A stretch of DNA of 10,633 bases from DASSNR01 sp036278935 (GTDB lineage Bacteria > Gemmatimonadota > Gemmatimonadetes > Gemmatimonadales > Gemmatimonadaceae): assembly GCA_036278935.1 (NCBI GenBank), contig DASUKA010000040.1, forward strand, positions 1 to 10,633, given 5' to 3'. Made by a program: the position numbers and the translations under genes. How positions within the stretch are numbered: the stretch's first letter is position 1; every line of letters begins with the position of its first letter. Shown here piece by piece: positions 1-6,814 of this stretch. The notes below the pieces were generated by a model. It was not told the origin of the DNA. It made no database searches and was given only the letters and a program-made list of their open reading frames with translations.

Positions 1-831
1 TTCATCCGGTGGCCGAAGCTGTTCCGCGCCTACGCCATGATCCTGGGGAGCGACCGGGATATCAAGCCGGGCATGTATGCGCTGCAGCCGGGGCTGAGCT
101 ACCACGCACTGCTGCACGCGCTGGAGCAGGGCGAGGGGCTCGAACGGCGCGTGACCATTCCGGAGGGGTATTCGCTGCGCGAGATCGTGCCCTTGCTAGC
201 GCGCACGCTCCGGGTGCCGGTCGACTCCGTCAAAGCCGCCGTGCGCGACACGGCGCTCCGCCGTGCGCTGGGCGTGCCCGCCTCAACGCTGGAGGGCTAT
301 CTCTTTCCCGATACCTACACCTTCGCCTACGGCACGTCGGCGCGCGAGGCGGTCCGCCAGATGACGCAGCAGTTCGAGGCGATGTGGAAGAGCGCATGGA
401 ATGCCCGGCTCACGCAGCTTGGCATGAGCCGGAACGACATCGTCACGCTTGCCTCGATTGTCGAAAAGGAAGCGCTGCTGCCCGAGGAGCGGCCAGTGAT
501 CTCGGCCGTCTACCATAACCGGTTGCGGGCGCACATGCCGTTGCAGGCCGATCCAACCGTGCAGTACGCGCTCGGCGAGCACCACGACCGGCTGCTCTAC
601 CGCGATCTCGAGGTGGACTCGCCGTACAACACGTACAAGCACTCCGGTCTCCCGCCCGGACCGATCGCGTCACCTGGAGAGGCGAGCATCGAGGCGGCGC
701 TGTTCCCGGCGCACGTTCCCTATCTGTTCTTCGTTGCGGATCCGGATGGTCACCACGAGTTTCGCACGACGTTCGCCGGGCATAAGGCAGCCAAACGCGA
801 GGCGGCACGGGAGCGGCGAAAGCGGCCGTGA
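1..831 (+). CDS. mltG: Endolytic murein transglycosylase MltG, 5'-truncated by window edge
   Basis: MltG (YceG-like) is an inner-membrane enzyme that cleaves nascent peptidoglycan glycan strands inside the chain and helps set strand length. The reading frame is open from base 1, so the N-terminal membrane anchor and the first part of the periplasmic domain lie outside the window; 276 codons remain of a family usually near 330-350. An IPEGYSLREIVPLLA segment (codons 53-67) fits the LysM-like part. The catalytic region LASIVEKEALLPEE begins at codon 150, and the first Glu of VEKE (codon 155) matches the catalytic Glu of the family. It is followed by the signatures YHNRL, LQADPTVQYALG, DSPYNTY, GLPPGPIASPG and PYLFFVADPDG. 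The tail is basic (RERRKRP). It ends 20 bases from the convergent aroH stop, with no evident terminator between them. Confidence 0.95.
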   Translation, partial: FIRWPKLFRAYAMILGSDRDIKPGMYALQPGLSYHALLHALEQGEGLERRVTIPEGYSLREIVPLLARTLRVPVDSVKAAVRDTALRRALGVPASTLEGYLFPDTYTFAYGTSAREAVRQMTQQFEAMWKSAWNARLTQLGMSRNDIVTLASIVEKEALLPEERPVISAVYHNRLRAHMPLQADPTVQYALGEHHDRLLYRDLEVDSPYNTYKHSGLPPGPIASPGEASIEAALFPAHVPYLFFVADPDGHHEFRTTFAGHKAAKREAARERRKRP

Positions 832-851
832 CGCGGGGGCGGGGGCTCGGG

Positions 852-1220
852 CTACTGCAGATCCGGCCGGAGGCCGCGGGCCTCTCGCAGATATACGTGG
901 GCGATGTCGCGACGTGCCTCGGTGGATTCCACGTGCAGAAGGACCCGGATGCAATGCGGGAGCGCGCCAGGCACCGGAATCTCCATGGTGCACAGGAGCG
1001 GCACGTCGAGCCACCCGAGCGCGCGCGCCGCGTGTGCCGGGAAATCGCTCGTGAGATCGGCGGTGACGCTGAAGATCGCGCTGATGACGTGCTCCACGCT
1101 CAGCTGGTTGCGTTCCAGAATGTGCTCGAGCAGCTCGCGGGTGGCCGACCGAATCTGCGTGGGGTCGTCGGCCTCCACGGTGGTTGCGCCGCGGATGGCG
1201 CGGACGTGCCGCTCACTCAT
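852..1220 (-). CDS. aroH: Chorismate mutase, AroH (monofunctional) type
   Basis: Converts chorismate to prephenate, the branch point to phenylalanine and tyrosine, in the cytoplasm. The 122 residues align along their whole length with the Bacillus subtilis AroH-type trimeric chorismate mutase, which is not related to the helical AroQ type. Visible landmarks are RAIRGATTVE near the N-terminus, PLLCTMEIPV, HCIRVLLHV, HVYLREA and LRPDL at the C-terminus. The B. subtilis active-site residues Arg7, Cys75, Glu78, Arg90 and Tyr108 appear to correspond to Arg10, Cys77, Glu80, Arg92 and Tyr110, so all are present. The ATG at 1218-1220 is the only usable start, since the active-site arginine is only ten residues in. 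No Shine-Dalgarno site precedes it. It converges on mltG and diverges from thiE. Confidence 0.96.
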   Translation of the reverse strand: MSERHVRAIRGATTVEADDPTQIRSATRELLEHILERNQLSVEHVISAIFSVTADLTSDFPAHAARALGWLDVPLLCTMEIPVPGALPHCIRVLLHVESTEARRDIAHVYLREARGLRPDLQ

Positions 1221-1228
1221 GGAGGCGC

Positions 1229-1846
1229 ATGGTGTTCGATTCGCACATGGTGCCTGTGGTGGCTATTACCGATGATCTGCGTGATGGGCGGGACGGGCTG
1301 GTCGCCCGGGCGCTGGGCGCGGTGCGCGGGGGGGCGACGATGGTGCAACTCCGCCTCAAAGATGCGGACGCACGGACGCTGGTGGAAGTGGCGTGCGCGC
1401 TGGTCGTGGCCATGCCGGTTCCCGTCGTCGTCAACGACCGGGTGGATGTGGCACTCGCCGCCCGCGCCGCCGGTGTGCATGTTGGTGCCGACGATCTGCC
1501 CGTGGACGCGGTGCGCCGCATCGCGCCGCCGGGGTTCATTGTCGGTGCATCCGTGGGGTGCGATGCGGAAGTCGCCGGCGCGCGCGGTGCGGACTACGTG
1601 GGCATCGGCCCGGTGTACGCCACGGTCTCGAAGCGGGATGCGGGCAGCGCGATCGGCGTCGCCGAGTTCGAACGCCTGGCCCGCGCGTGCGGCGTGCCCG
1701 CGGTCGCCATCGGCGGCATTACGCCGGAGCGTGTCCCACCGCTCATGGCCGCAGGGGCTAGCGGCGTTGCGGTGATTCGGGCCATCCTCAGTGCGGCGGA
1801 TCCGGAAGCCGCCGCCCGGGCCATGCGCCACGCCACGGGAGCATGA
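1229..1846 (+). CDS. thiE: Thiamine phosphate synthase (ThiE/TenI family)
   Basis: Couples the pyrimidine diphosphate (HMP-PP) to the thiazole phosphate to make thiamine monophosphate. The 205-residue protein is a compact TIM barrel of normal length. Residues seen: QLRLKD with Gln40, Arg42 and Lys44 (the QLREK pyrimidine/diphosphate motif with its Glu replaced by Leu), VNDRVDVALAA (Asp70, expected Mg ligand), GVHVGADDLP, DYVGIGPVYATVSK (Thr132, Ser134 and Lys135 in place of the usual T-x-T-K), AIGGI and a C-terminal GVAVIRAIL phosphate-binding loop. The frame opens further upstream, but homology begins only here. GGAGG at 1221-1225 is 3 bases from the ATG at 1229 and 6 bases from an in-frame GTG at 1232, so initiation at 1232 is possible. 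The TenI tautomerase paralogue cannot be fully excluded, but the conserved pyrimidine-side residues favour ThiE. No other thiamine genes are near. Confidence 0.92.
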   Translation: MVFDSHMVPVVAITDDLRDGRDGLVARALGAVRGGATMVQLRLKDADARTLVEVACALVVAMPVPVVVNDRVDVALAARAAGVHVGADDLPVDAVRRIAPPGFIVGASVGCDAEVAGARGADYVGIGPVYATVSKRDAGSAIGVAEFERLARACGVPAVAIGGITPERVPPLMAAGASGVAVIRAILSAADPEAAARAMRHATGA

Positions 1847-1892
1847 GGGTTGTTTGGCTCGCGCTCCCGCTCGATGACATGGAATCGACACG

Positions 1893-3995
1893 ATGGCTAT
1901 GACAGCTGACGATCCACTGACGCAGCACACCGTTCAGCCACCCGCGGACGACGCCCTCACTCGGCGCGACTTCCTCGAGCGCGGCGCAATCGTCGGGCTC
2001 GCCGTTGGTGCACTGTCCACCGGGCTACCGCACCTGCTGCGCGCCGCCAGCGCGGGAGCGCGGGCTCCGCTCGCTGCCGCTCGATCGCGGATCGACGGAG
2101 GGGAGATCTCGCTTGCCAACAGTACCATCGAGGGGCTGTGGACCGTCACCAACGGCACGTTCCAGGCGGTGCGCGTCACCGACCGGCTGAACGGCACGGC
2201 GCTCTCGCTCCCCCCGAGTGCCTTCACCCTGCAGCTTGCCGATGGCACTGCGATCGCGTCGGCCGAGATGCGAGTTGTCGCGGGGCCCACCACCAGGTCG
2301 TTGCCACGGAACGCGCACGCGGCACGCCGAGTGGAGCAGCTGGGCGGGCGGCAGGTCATCGTCACGTTGCGGGACCAGGCCGGCCGACTGGAGGCGACCT
2401 GGCGCGGCATCTTGCGTGACGGCTCCCACTACCTGCGGCAAGAGGTCACCCTCCGGAGTCTGGGCGGCGAGCTGCCGGTGCGGGAGATCGTGCTCGTGGA
2501 TCTCCAGGCGCCGGGCGCCTACGTGTCGGGATCTGTCAAGGGCAGCCCGGTCGTGGCCGGCCCGCTGTATTTCGGTTTCGAACATCCGCTCTCACAGAGC
2601 ACGGTGGAGGGGGATCATGTGCACTGCGCGCTCGCGCGGGAGCTGCCGCTCCGCCCGGGCACGTCGTTCGACGTGTCCTCCGTGATTGGTGTGACGCGGA
2701 CGGGACAGTTGCGGCGGGATTTTCTCGCGTACGTCGAACGTGAGCGGGCGCACCCATATCGCACCTTCCTCCACTACAATTCGTGGTACGATCTGGGCTA
2801 CTTCACTTCGTACGATGAGGCCGGCGCGCTCGCGGTGATCAACGCGTTCGGCATCCACCTCGCCAGGGAGCGGCACGTCGTGCTCAGCTCCTTTCTCTTC
2901 GATGACGGCTGGGACGACCACCGCACGCTCTGGCACTTCAACTCCGGCTTTCCGAACGGGTTCACGCGTGTGCGGAAGGCGGCCAGGCAGTACGGGGCCG
3001 CGCCCGGCGTGTGGATGTCGCCGTGGGGAGGGTACGGGAAGCCGCGACAGGAGCGCCTCGCGGCCGGCCGCGCGCAGGGGTTCGAGGAGAACAAGGGCGG
3101 CTTCGTGCTCTCGGGGCCGAAGTATTACGCGCGGTTCCGCGAGACGTGCTTCGAGATGATCCGGAAGTACGGCGTGAACCAGTTCAAATTCGACGGCACG
3201 GGGAACGCGTCGAGCGTCTACCCGGGAAGCGCCTTCGACAGCGACTTCGATGCGGCGATCCACCTGATCGGGGAACTGCGCGCGGAGGAGCCGGAGCTTT
3301 ACGTGAATCTCACGACGGGCACCTATCCCTCGCCCTTCTGGCTTCGCTACGCCGATTCCATCTGGCGCGGCGGCTCGGACCACGACTTCGCCGGTGTCGG
3401 CTCGGATCGCCAGCAGTGGATCACCTATCGCGACGGCGACACGCACCAACATGTTGTTGGACGCGGTCCGCTCTATCCGCTCAACTCGCTCATGCTGCAC
3501 GGGCTCATCTACGCCCGATATGCGAAGAAGCTCGACACCGACCCCGGCAATGACTTCACCTCCGAGATCCGTGATTACTTCGGGACGGGCACGCAGCTCC
3601 AGGAGATGTACGTCACGCCATCGCTGCTCACGCGCGAGAACTGGGATGCCCTGGCCGAGGCGGCAAACTGGTCGCGGCGCAACGCCGATACGCTGGTGGA
3701 TACCCACTGGGTGGGCGGCGATCCGGCGAAGCTCGAAGTGTACGGATGGGGTGCCTGGTCGCCCCGAGCGGGGATTCTCACGCTGCGCAACCCGAGCGAT
3801 CGGCCACAGTCCTTTGCCGTGGACGTGGGTCATGTGCTCGAGCTGCCGGACGGCGCACCGCAGCGGTACACCGCGCGCAGCCCGTGGCGTGAGTTCCAGA
3901 ACCGGGCTCCGCTCGGCCTGCGTGCGGGCCAGGATCACGTCGTCGACCTCGCCCCGTTCGAGGTCATCACGCTCGAGATGGTACCGGTGAAGTAG
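1893..3995 (+). CDS. Tat-exported glycoside hydrolase-like protein (alpha-galactosidase/GH-D clan-like barrel)
   Basis: 700 residues. A twin-arginine signal is clear: LTRRDFLERG (Arg24-Arg25), then a hydrophobic stretch (about 31-50) and an Ala-rich region, so the protein should be exported folded. Residues about 70-280 look like an N-terminal beta-sandwich. Residues about 285-600 look like a TIM barrel: FLHYNSWYDLGYF, then FLFDDGWDDH (337-343), GVWMSPWGGYG, NQFKFDGTGN (429-438), YVNLTTGTYPSPFWL and IWRGGSDHDFAG (490-501). In GH27/GH36-type enzymes the Asp of a K-x-D strand is the nucleophile and a later Asp is the acid/base, so Asp434 and Asp496 (or 498) are the candidates here; this is inference. 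A short beta-rich C-terminal domain follows (about 615-700). I recall similar uncharacterised proteins in other bacteria but no assayed substrate. The start is the ATG nearest the Tat signal; the RBS is weak, and a second ATG lies two codons on. It begins 46 bases after thiE. Confidence 0.8.
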   Translation: MAMTADDPLTQHTVQPPADDALTRRDFLERGAIVGLAVGALSTGLPHLLRAASAGARAPLAAARSRIDGGEISLANSTIEGLWTVTNGTFQAVRVTDRLNGTALSLPPSAFTLQLADGTAIASAEMRVVAGPTTRSLPRNAHAARRVEQLGGRQVIVTLRDQAGRLEATWRGILRDGSHYLRQEVTLRSLGGELPVREIVLVDLQAPGAYVSGSVKGSPVVAGPLYFGFEHPLSQSTVEGDHVHCALARELPLRPGTSFDVSSVIGVTRTGQLRRDFLAYVERERAHPYRTFLHYNSWYDLGYFTSYDEAGALAVINAFGIHLARERHVVLSSFLFDDGWDDHRTLWHFNSGFPNGFTRVRKAARQYGAAPGVWMSPWGGYGKPRQERLAAGRAQGFEENKGGFVLSGPKYYARFRETCFEMIRKYGVNQFKFDGTGNASSVYPGSAFDSDFDAAIHLIGELRAEEPELYVNLTTGTYPSPFWLRYADSIWRGGSDHDFAGVGSDRQQWITYRDGDTHQHVVGRGPLYPLNSLMLHGLIYARYAKKLDTDPGNDFTSEIRDYFGTGTQLQEMYVTPSLLTRENWDALAEAANWSRRNADTLVDTHWVGGDPAKLEVYGWGAWSPRAGILTLRNPSDRPQSFAVDVGHVLELPDGAPQRYTARSPWREFQNRAPLGLRAGQDHVVDLAPFEVITLEMVPVK

Positions 3996-4008
3996 GAGAC
4001 TTCCATAC

Positions 4009-4067
4009 GAGGAATCTTCTCCCTGGGCGAGGAGATTCCTCAGTCGCTCTGCTCCTTCGGAATGACA
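4009..4067. repeat. REP-like intergenic hairpin element ending in GGAATGACA
   Basis: GAGGAATC (4009-4016) is the exact reverse complement of GATTCCTC (4034-4041), with an inner TCC/GGA pairing (4020-4022 with 4031-4033) and a bulge. The element continues through CAGTCGCTCTGCTCC to CGGAATGACA (4058-4067). I recall similar dispersed repeats, a GATTCCTC arm followed by CGGAATGACA, between genes of several phyla including Gemmatimonadota and Chloroflexota. It lies just after the glycosidase stop and could also act as a weak 3' transcript end. It has no T-tract, so it is not a classical terminator. Confidence 0.5.
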
Positions 4068-4089
4068 AGCGTGGTTTCGGCCAGTCCCG

Positions 4090-4174
4090 AGTCCCCGACA
4101 CCCTACACCTCACTTCCCACCCCGTCGTTCAGTCCCCCGACACCCCACACCCGACTCCCACCCTCCTCGTCGTC
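4090..4174. repeat. Imperfect two-copy C-rich tandem repeat (about 41-44 bp units)
   Basis: Unit one (4090-4130) begins AGTCCCCGACACCCTACACC and unit two (4131-4174) begins AGTCCCCCGACACCCCACAC; both end in a CGTCGT(T)C-like sequence. By count, the stretch 4081-4177 is about 58% C and 11% G on the plus strand, unlike the coding sequence around it. It directly precedes the symporter start codon and leaves no Shine-Dalgarno site there. Confidence 0.7.
4134..4163 (-). other. Putative G-quadruplex motif on the minus (template) strand
   Basis: On the plus strand, C-tracts lie at 4134-4138, 4143-4146, 4150-4152, 4157-4159 and 4161-4163, separated by 4, 3, 4 and 1 bases. Read on the minus strand, these are five runs of three or more G with loops of 1-4 bases. 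This meets the usual pattern of four G-runs with loops of 1-7. It sits 15 bases upstream of the symporter fusion start. Whether it folds in the cell is unknown. Confidence 0.6.
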
Positions 4175-4177
4175 CCC

Positions 4178-6814
4178 ATGCGCATCACCTCCCTCGATTG
4201 GCTGATCGTCCTCGCCTCGATCGTCGTGTGCTTCCTTCCCGCCATCCTGCTGGCCAAGCGGGCGGGGTCGAGCACAGCGGAGTTCTTCACCTCCGGGCGC
4301 GCGGCACCGTGGTGGCTGATCGGCGTCTCGATGGTCGCCACCACCTTCAGCACCGATACCCCGAATCTCGTGACCAACCTCGTGCGCGAGCATGGGGTGG
4401 CGAACAACTGGGCGTGGTGGGCGTTTCTGCTCACGGGGATGGCGACCGTCTTCTTCTACGCGCGGCTCTGGCGCCGGTCGAAAGTGCTCACCGATCTCGA
4501 GTTCTACGAGATTCGCTACTCGGGGCGGCCCGCCTCCTTCGTCCGCGGCTTCCGCGCTATCTACCTGGGGTTCTTCTTCAACCTGGTCATCATCGCGTCG
4601 GTGAATCTGGCGGCCGCCAAGATTGCCAACGTGATGCTCGGCTGGCCCATGGCGCAGACGCTCGCCATCTGCACCGCGCTGGATATCGCCTTCGCGGCGA
4701 CCTCCGGCCTGTGGGGCGTGATGGTCACCGATCTCATCCAGTTCGTCATTGCAATGACGGGGGCCTTTGCGGCGGCCTACTACGCGCTGAAGCAGCCGCA
4801 GGTGGGCGGCCTTGCCGGACTCGTCCACCGCATCCCGGCACACACCCTGAGTCTGCTGCCCGATTTCGGTGACTGGAAGCTCACGCTCACCGTCCTGATC
4901 ATCCCGCTCACGGTCCAGTGGTGGTCGGTGTGGTATCCGGGAGCTGAGCCGGGCGGCGGGAGCTACATCGCGCAGCGCATGCTGGCGGCACGGAGCGAGA
5001 AAGACGCGGTGGGCGGGACGCTGCTGTTCAACGCCGCGCACTACGCGCTGCGCCCCTGGCCCTGGGTGATCGTGGCGCTCGCGTCGATGCTCGTCTTCCC
5101 GAATCTCTCCGACATCGCGCGCACGTTCCCCTACGTGGACCCCAGGCTGGTCGGGCCGGACATGGCCTACTCGGCCATGCTCAAGTTCCTGCCCGTGGGG
5201 ATGATGGGGCTCATGATCGCGGGGCTGCTCGCCGCGTACGTCTCGACCATCTCCACCCACCTGAACTGGGGCACCTCGTACATCGTCCACGACTTCTACC
5301 GCCGCTTCCTGCGGCCGGGGGCGGACGAGAAGCACTACGTCAAGGTGGGGCGCATCGTCACGGCGGTGCTGGCGGTGCTGGCGGCGCTGCTCACGTTCGA
5401 GCTGGAGACGGCACGGCAGAGCTTCGACCTGCTGCTGTCGATCGGAGCGGGGACGGGGCTCATCTATCTGCTGCGCTGGTTCTGGTGGCGCATCAACGCG
5501 TGGAGCGAGATCGCGGCGATGGCGAGCTCGTTCCTGATCGCGGCCGGCATCTTCGTCGCGAACAAGTTTGGAGCGCAGATTCCCGATTACGTCTCGTTGC
5601 TGATCACCGTGGCGGCCACCACGGTGGTCTGGGTCGCCGTCACCTTCGTCACCGCGCCCACCAGCCGCGCGACGCTGGTGAGCTTCTACCGGTTGGTACG
5701 GCCGGCGGGGCCGGGCTGGCGGTCCGTCCAGGCGGAAGCGGGCGTCGGGCCCTCGCCCGACAGCCTACCGCAGTCGTTCCTCGGCTGGGTGCTGGGGTGC
5801 ACCTTCGTCTACTCGGCGCTCTTTGGCACGGGGAGCTTTCTGTACGGGAAGATCGCGCAGGGTGTGGTGTGGCTCGTGCTGTTCGTCGTGAGCACCGTGG
5901 GGCTGATCTATGTGTTGCGGCGACTCTGGTCGGGGCATGGTGGGGCGCCGGAGGACTCCAGCGGGTCTGGCGCCGGCGGGATCCCCATGGTTACGGGCGG
6001 CGAGACGACCAAGGCGGTGATTCTCGCGCGCGGGCTGGGCACGCGCATGCGCGCCGCGGATGATGGTGCGGCCGTGGCGCCGGAGCAGGCGACCGCGGCG
6101 GACGCCGGCCTCAAGGCGATGATCCCGATCGACCGGCCCTTTCTGGACTACGTATTGAGCGCGCTGGCCGATGCCGGCTTCCGCGAGGTGTGCATCGTGA
6201 TCGGGCCGGAGCACCGGTCCATTCGTGAGTACTACACGCGGGGCGTGACCTACACGCGCCTCCACGTGAGCTTTGCCGTGCAGCACGAGCCACTCGGCAC
6301 GGCCAACGCGGTGCTTGCCGCCGAGCAGTTTACCGCCGGCGAACCCTTTCTGGTCCTCAACTCCGACAACTACTACCCGAGGGAAGCATTCGCCGCGCTG
6401 CGCGGGATTGGTGAGCCGGGGCTTGCCGCGTTCGGACGGGAAGCGCTGCTCGCCGATGGACACATTCCGCCGGAACGCATCGCGAAGTACGCGGTGCTGG
6501 ACGTCGGCCCGGACGGCTATTTGCGGCGCATCATCGAGAAGCCGGATGAGGCGACGTTGACGCAGTTCGGCAGCAATGCCTACGTGAGCATGAATTGCTG
6601 GCGCCTCACGCCTGAGATCTTCCGTGCGTGCCGCGAGATCGCGCCGTCGCCTCGCGGCGAATTGGAACTGCCGCTCGCGGTGCAGTACGGCATCGCCACG
6701 CTCGGGCTGCGGTTCCGGGTGCTCACCTTCGACGCTCCGGTGCTTGATCTGTCCAGCCGCGCTGACATCGCGGGCGTCGCCGCGCGCCTGCAGGGAGTGG
6801 ATGTGCGGTTGTGA
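4178..6814 (+). CDS. Sodium:solute symporter fused to a sugar-1-phosphate nucleotidyltransferase
   Basis: 878 residues in one open frame. Residues 1-585 are a sodium:solute symporter (SLC5/SSS family) with about 14 hydrophobic segments. Family landmarks include FFTSGRAAPWW (36-46), SMVATTFSTDTPNLV (51-65), WWSVWYPGAEPGGG (248-261) and the STISTHLNWGTSYIVHDFY stretch (356-374). The last membrane segment (about 561-580) is followed by RRLW, so by the positive-inside rule the C-terminus is cytoplasmic. A Gly/Ser-rich linker (586-610) leads into an NTP_transferase domain (611-878). This shows LARGLGTRMR (616-625, nucleotide-binding loop), GLKAMIP (Lys646), GTANAVL (707-713), LNSDNYY (728-734, metal-binding Asp730), IIEKPD (785-790) and NAYVSMNCW. 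The inferred role is sugar import plus conversion of sugar 1-phosphate to NDP-sugar; the sugar and the nucleotide are unknown. An in-frame ATG at 5987 could allow a separate nucleotidyltransferase. The start has no Shine-Dalgarno site. Confidence 0.9.
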   Translation: MRITSLDWLIVLASIVVCFLPAILLAKRAGSSTAEFFTSGRAAPWWLIGVSMVATTFSTDTPNLVTNLVREHGVANNWAWWAFLLTGMATVFFYARLWRRSKVLTDLEFYEIRYSGRPASFVRGFRAIYLGFFFNLVIIASVNLAAAKIANVMLGWPMAQTLAICTALDIAFAATSGLWGVMVTDLIQFVIAMTGAFAAAYYALKQPQVGGLAGLVHRIPAHTLSLLPDFGDWKLTLTVLIIPLTVQWWSVWYPGAEPGGGSYIAQRMLAARSEKDAVGGTLLFNAAHYALRPWPWVIVALASMLVFPNLSDIARTFPYVDPRLVGPDMAYSAMLKFLPVGMMGLMIAGLLAAYVSTISTHLNWGTSYIVHDFYRRFLRPGADEKHYVKVGRIVTAVLAVLAALLTFELETARQSFDLLLSIGAGTGLIYLLRWFWWRINAWSEIAAMASSFLIAAGIFVANKFGAQIPDYVSLLITVAATTVVWVAVTFVTAPTSRATLVSFYRLVRPAGPGWRSVQAEAGVGPSPDSLPQSFLGWVLGCTFVYSALFGTGSFLYGKIAQGVVWLVLFVVSTVGLIYVLRRLWSGHGGAPEDSSGSGAGGIPMVTGGETTKAVILARGLGTRMRAADDGAAVAPEQATAADAGLKAMIPIDRPFLDYVLSALADAGFREVCIVIGPEHRSIREYYTRGVTYTRLHVSFAVQHEPLGTANAVLAAEQFTAGEPFLVLNSDNYYPREAFAALRGIGEPGLAAFGREALLADGHIPPERIAKYAVLDVGPDGYLRRIIEKPDEATLTQFGSNAYVSMNCWRLTPEIFRACREIAPSPRGELELPLAVQYGIATLGLRFRVLTFDAPVLDLSSRADIAGVAARLQGVDVRL

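Noticed and set aside
1847..1892. Promoter before the glycosidase gene (TTGTTT at 1850 with TGACAT at 1875)
   Set aside because: The spacer is 19 bases and the -10 box is poor, so the evidence is too weak to call.
2592..3938. Minus-strand open frame of 448 codons inside the glycosidase gene
   Set aside because: The plus-strand protein has coherent Tat and barrel motifs; the antisense translation shows none.
4009..4041. Rho-independent terminator for the glycosidase gene
   Set aside because: The stem is interrupted by a bulge and no T-run follows, so it is listed as a repeat with only possible termination activity.
4090..4174. CRISPR-like array
   Set aside because: There are only two imperfect, directly adjacent units, with no spacers and no cas genes.
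4103..5335. Minus-strand open frame of 410 codons over the symporter start
   Set aside because: The translation is His/Arg/Glu-rich and low in complexity, typical of antisense to a hydrophobic transporter gene.
5930..6010. The fusion could be two genes joined by a sequencing error
   Set aside because: The frame is continuous, the linker is Gly/Ser-rich as in real fusions, and no frame change is visible. It is not excluded, since an ATG at 5987 could be an ancestral start, so it is kept as a refutation test.
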